Below are positions 57,455-64,000 of a stretch of DNA of 64,000 nt, piece by piece; positions within the stretch are counted from its first letter, which is position 1, and every line of letters starts with the position of its first letter. Location of the stretch: contig MU001507.1 of the NCBI GenBank assembly GCA_010093485.1, positions 73,620 through 137,619 on the forward strand, read 5' to 3'. The DNA comes from Karstenula rhodostoma CBS 690.94 (lineage: Eukaryota > Ascomycota > Dothideomycetes > Pleosporales > Didymosphaeriaceae). A program made the position numbers and the translations under genes. The notes beneath the pieces are model-generated. The model saw only the letters and a program-made list of their open reading frames with translations. It was not told the origin of the DNA and ran no database searches.

Positions 57455-58538
57455 CTATTTCAACGGCGCTGAGGCTACAAACTCCCGCACGTAATTCCCA
57501 CCCCATGTCACCCGCTTCTTGGGCCGCGCTGTACCCAGACGTGCGCTTGCCAACGTAGCTGACGACTCAGTCGGGCTTACCGATGATTTTTCCGGTGATG
57601 CCGGTGGAACTGCCGCTGTTGGGGTGGCTGAAGGAGGCTCTTGTCCTCGCCCAGGCTGAGCAAGGTTCTGTGCTGCGACTACTTCAGCCTCGTACTCCAT
57701 CCATTGTGCCATTTGAAATGCATCGCTCTGAACATGCCTGTCCTTCGTGCGCTGCTGCCTGCCGCGCCGTGCTTGACTGTGATTGGGTAAGTCATATATC
57801 CCTCTATAGGGTACAGAGCTCCGGACATCTCTCGGGGATATTTCTACTCACAATACTTTCCTAGGCAATGTTAGCTATCGGTTATGAGATGAAAAGCAAG
57901 GGGTAACGTACGATGCTCCTGCCGTAGCCAGCTTGTCGGCTTGCTCGTTACCGAAAACACCAGAATGACCTTTAACCCATTCGAAATCTGTTTTAACGCC
58001 AACTGCTTCCCTTTGCCTGAGCTTTTCTAGAATATTGATCAGGATGTCATCATTGTCGCGGCTAAAGCCTTGTGCACATCGCCAGCTTTGTATTAGCCAC
58101 TTCTTCTTGTACTTCGTATAGCAACCGATCGCGTACTTGGAATTAGTGTAAATTACCATGTTATTGCTAATAGATGTTCTGAAGAGTGCGATTTTGACCG
58201 CTATGAGCTCAGCCCGCTGGTTTGTCTGTGGCCCTGTACCTAGCGGGATACTTGCATTCCTTGGATGGCGTTAGCCTTCTGCTATCTATGGTAGGCAATT
58301 GTCGCATAGAAGGTATAAGAAAGCGACTAGATACACTCACTCCTTGTGGTTAAGCCTAAAGTGGACACCCACGCCAGCGATAGCATTCTTCTTGCCGTTA
58401 TCAAGACTGCTTCCTTCCGTATAGATGATCACTGGTGTCCTCACAGCAACCACTGTGGAGGGTTTTGGGATAAGCGATTATGAGGTAAACTCGGATTGCG
58501 GATAGGAGCAAGTTGGTGCACCCCCCACTGTGATCCAT
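57455..58538 (-). CDS. RNase H family protein with altered catalytic residues
   Basis: Ribonuclease HI fold, normally degrading RNA in RNA-DNA hybrids. Exons 58538-58522, 58439-58341, 58259-57912 and 57776-57455 give 261 aa. An optional 9-nt microexon 57860-57852 with good splice signals would give 264. The fold is clear: VIIYTEGSSLDNGKK, NQRAELIAVKIAL, MVIYTNSKYAI, FEWVKGHSGVFGNEQADKLA. But the first catalytic Asp (YTDGS) reads Glu and the third (TDS) reads Asn, while the Glu, the His of KGHSG and the last Asp remain. In E. coli RNase HI these are positions 10 and 70, so activity is doubtful. After the domain come a basic stretch and a Pro/Ser-rich tail ending VTWGGNYVREFVASAPLK. The start MDHSGG is tentative; the frame is open to ~58,628. 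Confidence 0.75.
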
Positions 58539-59518
58539 CTTTGAAACAAACCATTCGCCACTGTTGGGCCGTGTGTGTTCTCGCACGGTCGAGAAGTCAC
58601 AACTGTGATTGCGATATGTGACCGCTCACGTGATTATAGCGGGGCCCCGGGGCCCGGGGAAGCCGACGACGACGCATGGTTATCCGGCGAGCAGAGCCGT
58701 GCACCAGTGAATCTCGGGAGAGTTTAGATGCGGGGCATGCCTGGCGAGAAACAATAGACAACTTGCTCTCGCGCATTTGGACGTCTCATCAGCCAACTCG
58801 AATAGCTTTTGAAAGCTCGCCGAGTCCGCTGCTATTCGGGAAGGTAGACCAAAGGCGAGCCACTAATGTGAAGGTGAAGATGTTGAAATAACATAAAATG
58901 CCTTTCGCACACCACCCCACCGAGTTCCTTTACTGTGTTTTGCCGCGGCTTCCAGAAGCTCGCGAAGTATCATATTTGATCGGCCTCTCACGACCGAGAG
59001 ACAGCGCAGACCTCGGGGATATCACGTGCTGGATAAAGGGCATCTGGCAGTCGCGCGTGGAAGCCCGCGGCAGCGCTTAGGCTTAGGGGGGCGCCAGTGT
59101 ATGAGCGACCTTTTGATGAACGAACATGTTTCTGACTTCAGTATGACTGTGCGGACTTTCTGACACACTACTTCGTAATCTTAGTTCATTTTAAATTAGA
59201 AACATCCTTCCATCTCGACGCCCATACACTGATGTGCTAAACCAAATCGCGTGTGTTTGCAGACACCTGCAGATCCTTATTGAGTATAAGTCGTGCGAAC
59301 TCTGCTCAAGAAATTATAAAGCCTGCGAACTTTGCAGATAATAAGAATGTACCATCATCAACTAAGCTCTTGTCCCGTGCCCACAAATAATCAAAATGGT
59401 TGACAATAGGAAACATGTGATCTGATAACCAGACGCGCGGTCTCTCGATTGTGGCTTCACCATGACGCAACAGCTGCCAATGCCTAATATTAGTCCGTTT
59501 CATAGAACTAGAAGACTT
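58539..59518. other. Intergenic, with GC palindrome
   Basis: About 1 kb between the tentative RNase H start and the hypothetical gene. It contains a CACGTGA box at 58,628-58,634 and a pure G/C palindromic run GGGGCCCCGGGGCCCGGGG at 58,641-58,659. On the minus strand at 59,306-59,503 there is a protein-like frame (HGEATIERPRVWLSDHMFPI) that may be a 3' exon of the next gene, but no in-phase splice pair joins it. Confidence 0.45.
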
Positions 59519-60805
59519 CTACTTACAAAAAGGATGAAGGTCCAAGAAGGCGGGCAATGGAGCCTCAGTCTCGAATGGTTGTGTCTGATGATCTTCCCAT
59601 TCCTGAAGCCAATCTCCAACAGACCATCCCACACGATCCTCTATGAGCTTTTCTAGACTGGGAAGGATACCCGTCTCGAAATTACAATTAATCAAGGGCT
59701 TTTTCTTTCCGTGTTCGAGCTCTTGGAGCGCTTGGTAGAGTGTACCCCAGTAGTAATAGTGACGGCTGTAGCGCTCAAACCAGCTGGGATGAGAGAATAT
59801 TCTCCGGTCAAAACATAAGTCCAAGGCGGCTTGGAGCCCAACGGCTTGATTCATAGCTTGGTGTGCCTCAGCACTCTTCGTTTTAGTTGGATTGCCGTCA
59901 AGCACCAACCGATATGAGCCCTCTGGCATTCCCCGCTGCGGTAGCTGTACGGCTTCCAGAATCCAGCGACCTAATCCTTTCATTATTGTAGAAGTTTGAA
60001 GGGGCTCTACAGTCGTATTGTATTCGTGCGTAATGGCAACTTTCCATACATTGACGATTCGGTCGATATGTGCCCTGGGATTGAAGCGACAAAAGGGAAT
60101 AAGGCCTCGCGAATGGGATGGAGAGTCGGCAATGGATACTTGGTTTTCCACCAGCTCGATACGCCGGAAGTCTTTCCAGGTAGCGCGCGGGAGCGACTCA
60201 AAAAATCGGATTGCGAGCGAGGCTGCAGAGTATTGATTGGCCATATGGAAAGAGTTGTCCCAGAGATTGACCAATTCAGAATAGCGGGGCTCCACCATTG
60301 CACTCATCTCAGTGCTCTTGTCCACGTCGTATATGGCCCAAAAGGGAGGACGCGACGCAATTATCGCGGTTATATGTTGCTCCCAATCGCACACACCCAC
60401 TCCACGTTCCTTTTCGGTCCAAACTTTTGCAACGTGCTGAGCTTCCCTGACAAAATCTTTGTGTTGCGACATGATGTCGAGAGCGTACCAGATGAATTCA
60501 ACGAATTCAGACCTGGGTTCTCCCCATGCAGGTTGTGTCGGAAAGCGCATACGGCCGTAGAGGTCTGGCATCAGAATTGCACCATTCGTCTGCCAGTGGT
60601 TCAGCATTGGCTGAAATCGAGGAAATTGCTTTTCCAGGATGCTTGCGGTATCTGAGGTAAGAAGACAGGGCGCCAACTCGTTCACTAAGGCGGCTTGGCG
60701 CGCAGTAATTTTTGCAAGAGCCTTATTAAACAAGGCCGCGCTGTAGAAATCATGTGGTGTTAACAGTGCCGTGGCAGTCCACTTGCCAAAGCTCACCTTT
60801 TCCAT
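59519..60805 (-). CDS. Hypothetical protein (428 aa)
   Basis: Uninterrupted frame of 428 codons starting MEKVSFGKWTATALLTPHDF. The sequence is globular in composition with many aromatic residues (PSWFERYSRHYYYWGTLYQA, EPRYSELVNLWDNSFHMANQ, GWSVGDWLQEWEDHQTQPFE) and no membrane segment or signal peptide. A helix-rich protein is likely. I do not recognise a catalytic motif, but it resembles uncharacterised families that are expanded in plant-associated ascomycetes (impression, not shown here). The frame ends just after a perfect GTAAGT (LHPF then GTAAGT), so the real C-terminus may lie in the frame at 59,306-59,503. The possible acceptors leave the wrong phase, so the gene may be complete as called or recently frameshifted. 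Confidence 0.7.
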   Translation of the reverse strand: MEKVSFGKWTATALLTPHDFYSAALFNKALAKITARQAALVNELAPCLLTSDTASILEKQFPRFQPMLNHWQTNGAILMPDLYGRMRFPTQPAWGEPRSEFVEFIWYALDIMSQHKDFVREAQHVAKVWTEKERGVGVCDWEQHITAIIASRPPFWAIYDVDKSTEMSAMVEPRYSELVNLWDNSFHMANQYSAASLAIRFFESLPRATWKDFRRIELVENQVSIADSPSHSRGLIPFCRFNPRAHIDRIVNVWKVAITHEYNTTVEPLQTSTIMKGLGRWILEAVQLPQRGMPEGSYRLVLDGNPTKTKSAEAHQAMNQAVGLQAALDLCFDRRIFSHPSWFERYSRHYYYWGTLYQALQELEHGKKKPLINCNFETGILPSLEKLIEDRVGWSVGDWLQEWEDHQTQPFETEAPLPAFLDLHPFCK

Positions 60806-62594
60806 GTGGACTCAGAGCAATGTGTTCGAAAAGTGATTAAATTGACTTGCAATGCCAGACCAGCCGTTTCGTGCGCCACTTGGCGACATGATAAGGCCAG
60901 CGAGAGATCGATCCGCACGCCATCCGTACAGGTAAGTTTGTTACCCTCAAATTGGTAGACATAACCACCTTCGACAGAAACATCTTCATGTTGGTTAGTT
61001 GTATTCTGATTGTGGAAAGCCTCGGATGCTTACTTCAGGTACAATTAGCTTCAGGTTGCGCAAGACGCATTCCGAACGTACCATTCTCTGTAGATTTGGT
61101 CGCGTACCTCGCGCGGTAGCTGCAAAAATTTACAGCCGTCGGGCGAAGTCATGTTCGATGAGAAAGCAAAGTTGGTGAGGTGGAAAGAGGCTGGTAAAGA
61201 TACGTCTGCGTTCGCTTTCTGCTGCGCTAAGCGACCCCGAGACCACGTGTCTTGAAGCAGCCACGGTTCTCCGTCCCAACGATCGATTCACAAGGCCAAC
61301 ACAGCATAATCCTCACGCGTACTTCATGACAATACTAGTGTTTTGGTTTTTCATGATTTTGTGACTGATGACACGAACCACGAAGTGGTATCCTAGAAAA
61401 TAAAAGAGAAAAAATAGTTTGCATCTACTATTTAACAATAATGCAAAATAAAGTGTTTTAAGTGCGTAGACGAAGCTGTTCAACGTTAATAATGCCCTGT
61501 GGAGGTGAGTACTAGCTAGCAATAACTGTAAGTGCAAACGTATTACGATTGCCTGTTCTTGTTAAGAATGTGTCGCAGCGCTGTAACTGGGTACGTCCGT
61601 TAATGCATTGTTTACACATACATATTTCCCTTCGGCTACCGCTGCGGCGGCATCTCCTTGTCCTTAATCCATACCTCGAACACAAACAATATTGTCGACC
61701 AAACCCCCAGGTACTGCTTGCAGTTAGCTCGATGCCCTCGCTAAGTATGCGGGTATTTGCATACTGATCTCCACAATGGCACGAGAGCAAAGCTGACAGC
61801 AGCTGGATGGGCATTGGTCATCTGACGTAACATGCGAGAGGTTGCGTTGTGTTTAACAAAGATACCAGACATCATCGAAATCAACCTCTCGAAACAGTCC
61901 GCGACTGAAGCGGAGACATATTAGCGACAGCTATATCTGGCCAGCACATAGGCATACCTCCAAAGCCAGCTATGTTCCGCCCTGACGAAGCCAGAACCCT
62001 CGCGGCGCAAGCAGGGGCATTCATATTGTCAAACATATCCATATCATACTAGATGGTGTCTTTATACGTACAAGCAGAACCTTGTTAAAGCTCTCCTAAA
62101 CGCCATTACCAGCCATCGGTCTGATCTGGAAGCTTCTTACAAAGGACGTCCACAAGATCGTCACCACAACCCATCGTAGAGGAATCACGCTCCTCACGGA
62201 AGGCGGTGCCGTCGCTATGCGTCGTGTTGGGATATTTTATGACATCGATGTGAATGGCGTTAGACTTACACATTACTCAACTAGGGTGGTACAGGGTTTC
62301 GACGAAGTGTCCACATGACTTGGATAGGCTCTTTCCACCTCGTAGAAAGCTGAGGAGACAAAATTCGTTGACACGAATATTAATATTTCCACTGCTTCAC
62401 TTTCCAGGCCACTGCGTCGTTCTCATGGCTATAATTCCATTACGATAATAATCCAGTAAACTTAAGCTACAAAAGAGAAACGAAAACGACCGGAACCCAA
62501 GAGTTTTCCTCCATCATCGCTACCATCGCAATTCCGAACAATCACAACGAATCAATAACGACCGTCACGACCAACAACAACATCTCTCAACCAC
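60806..62594. other. Intergenic, 1.8 kb
   Basis: No gene is supported. Short frames between 61,313 and 61,814 overlap on both strands and are Cys/Arg- or Leu-rich without motifs. A locally AT-rich patch lies at ~61,390-61,470. The upstream end should contain the promoter of the 428-aa hypothetical. Nothing else was seen. Confidence 0.45.
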
Positions 62595-63711
62595 TCAGAT
62601 ACGCTCCGGCAAAACAGCCTTGAACTTCTTCTGCCCCCCAAACGCCAGAATCTTCGGCGTAGTCCTCAAAACCAAGTGCACCGCTTCGGGGGCGTAGAAA
62701 AACGCAGACACGAGCGCGAGGGAGCGATTCAAGTTCGTCGAGTCCACCACGGGCGTAACCCCATTCTCCATCCTACTACCCGGCGCAATTTTCATGGGTA
62801 CGCCGCCGTAGTCGTTGTGCACCTTGTCCATGCCCAGCTTGGTCAAGACGATGTTGTGTCCATAGGCCAGGAGGGACGGCGAGTAGTTGCCGGGCTTGCT
62901 GTCGATGAGGAGCGGCGTCTGGATGTTCGTCTCGTGGGCCCCGCCTGTCATTGCTGGGTCGAAGATCTTGCCCGAGGTGACGAGTGTGACGCGGTAGTTG
63001 CTTAGGGGGACGAATTCTGAGGCTAGCAAGGTGTGGCCGCCTGTGAGGTTGGTGCCGTTGTGGATGCGCTTGTCGCGGAAGTCACCCATGCGAAGGTGGG
63101 ACACTACGTTCTTGGACCACAGAGGGTACCTGTCGCGAACGCCAGCAGCCCACTGGGCGAGTTTATCCGTAGGCTCGGTATTGTCCCCGTCGATCGTGAG
63201 CTAGAAGTCGAGCGCCGTGTCCGTGTCCAACTCGCCAACCTTAGCAAGGTCAACGAGACCCTTGGCTTGTTCCTGGACTGGGGTGGTGTTCGGTGAGTAT
63301 TGCGTGCGAAGTGAACCTGGAATAACAATCTTGTAGTTAATAGAGATATCCTGGTCGATAGGCGTGACAGTCAAGATCATGGCAGTGCCAAAAGCTGGGT
63401 CCTTTACCATCAATATTACAGATGGTGCAAATGTAACTACCATCTTCGTCGTAGAACTCGCGCATCTCCAGGCGAGAGAGGATCTAGTTGCCGCTTCCCT
63501 TAGAATAGATCATGCGGAAAGTCCGGTTGATGTCGAGAGTAAAATACTCGTCTCCAACAATGGCCTTGACAGACGTTCCGCTCCTGGTAAAGGTGCCATC
63601 AGGGTGGCTGCAGCGGAAGTTCTCGAGGCGTAAAACATCGCCGACCCTCTGAGTGTCGAGAAGACTGATTTCAGAGAAGCTTCCGTCGTTCTCGTATGAC
63701 TCGGCGACTTA
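62595..63711 (-). pseudogene. Broken gene with RIP-type stops, family unrecognised
   Basis: A long minus-strand coding relic. The 3' part (63,104-62,595) is an open 169-codon frame ending KFKAVLPERI and then TGA. Upstream the same frame meets TAG at 63,203-63,201 (after ALDF, continuing LTIDGDNTEPTDKLAQWAAG). A one-base frame shift is needed near 63,450, and a further TAG lies at 63,486-63,484 (after SKGSGN, continuing ILSRLEMREFYDED). The upstream frame, with RLENFRCSHPDGTF and VKAIVGDEYFTLDINR, then reaches TAA at 63,711-63,709. TAG and TAA at these points fit CAG/CAA (Gln) mutated at CpA. No introns are evident over ~1.1 kb. I do not recognise the family; the N-terminal end may be an exon boundary or lost. 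Confidence 0.65.
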
Positions 63712-64000
63712 AGAAAGACCTATAAGAAATTGTAGTGCTGTACAGAATAACTTATAGAGATGTTACAAATCTATCCGATAATCAAGAAAATGAAGAACTA
63801 GTGGTTAGCGAATTTAATCTCAGGAGGCGACCTTGACGTCTCTTTTAAATTGTCTCTACTAGAGTTGTTAGAAGTGATCATATACATGATACAGAAATAA
63901 GCAATGCAGCTTACTATTAGGCCATAACCGTTCATATCTCAGGTTAAGCTGCACTCCAGCCACACAGGTCTTGTAAGGTCATTAAATAAGACCAGGATAT
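63712..64000. other. Right edge, no gene
   Basis: 289 bp of moderately AT-rich sequence to the end of the window, upstream of the broken gene. It may have been its promoter or an earlier exon. No repeat or RNA gene was seen. Confidence 0.4.

Noticed and set aside
61313..61814. Cys/Arg-rich small frames that could suggest a small secreted protein
   Set aside because: No signal peptide in the correct place, and the frames need stops to be ignored to extend.
1..64000. tRNA, rRNA or 5S genes
   Set aside because: No A-box/B-box pair with cloverleaf potential and no rRNA-like segment was seen; the B-box-like GGGTTCGAA near 22,557 lies inside the GMC coding exon.

Overview
The window looks like part of a filamentous ascomycete (Pezizomycotina) chromosome. 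Dothideomycetes is my best guess, from the gene set rather than a decisive marker. Protein genes are split by short spliceosomal introns (about 45-80 bp, GT..AG) and match typical ascomycete housekeeping families. They sit beside a 22 kb block that has lost almost every CpA and TpG, the signature of repeat-induced point mutation (RIP). No tRNA, rRNA, CRISPR array or bacterial operon signal was seen.

Region 1 (1-22,066) is an AT-rich isochore. Its first ~5 kb is a RIP-destroyed Ty1/copia retrotransposon whose protease, integrase, reverse transcriptase and RNase H motifs are still readable on the + strand. From ~6.25 kb the sequence is even more AT-rich and nearly CpG-free. It holds a 94-bp tandem array, a 70-bp tandem array, scattered small hairpins, a 45-nt poly-A run, and a 10-N assembly gap inside a 22-bp minisatellite. 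No coding capacity survives. The isochore ends within ~25 bp, inside the last codons of a secreted GMC oxidoreductase.

Region 2 (22,067-32,482) carries the GMC oxidoreductase, a gene-poor stretch, a conserved hypothetical, the APC/C RING subunit Apc11, a mitochondrial-type rhodanese, a short-chain dehydrogenase and a flavin-reductase-domain protein.

Region 3 (33,717-42,526) is the accessory part. A nucleotide-sugar dehydrogenase, a processive membrane glycosyltransferase (GT2, chitin/hyaluronan-synthase-like) and a secreted GH18 chitinase lie side by side. Together they resemble a small extracellular-polysaccharide module: uronic-acid donor synthesis, polymerisation/export and trimming. A small 103-aa gene follows, then a Thr/Ser-rich surface-type protein built from tandemly duplicated exon-intron units and ending in a heptad minisatellite.

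Region 4 (42,820-51,104) is a compact housekeeping block: Vma22-like V-ATPase assembly factor, Surf1/Shy1, CENP-T, Cms1, a UBX-domain protein and a Rac GTPase. It has short divergent promoters and a convergent pair only 16 bp apart.

Region 5 (53,257-64,000) is looser. It holds three lineage-type hypotheticals, an internally repeated small protein, an RNase H family protein with two altered catalytic carboxylates, and at the right edge a broken gene with CAG-to-TAG type stops. Exon boundaries were worked out by eye from splice consensus, reading phase and family conservation. Wherever I give exons, the total length is a multiple of three.
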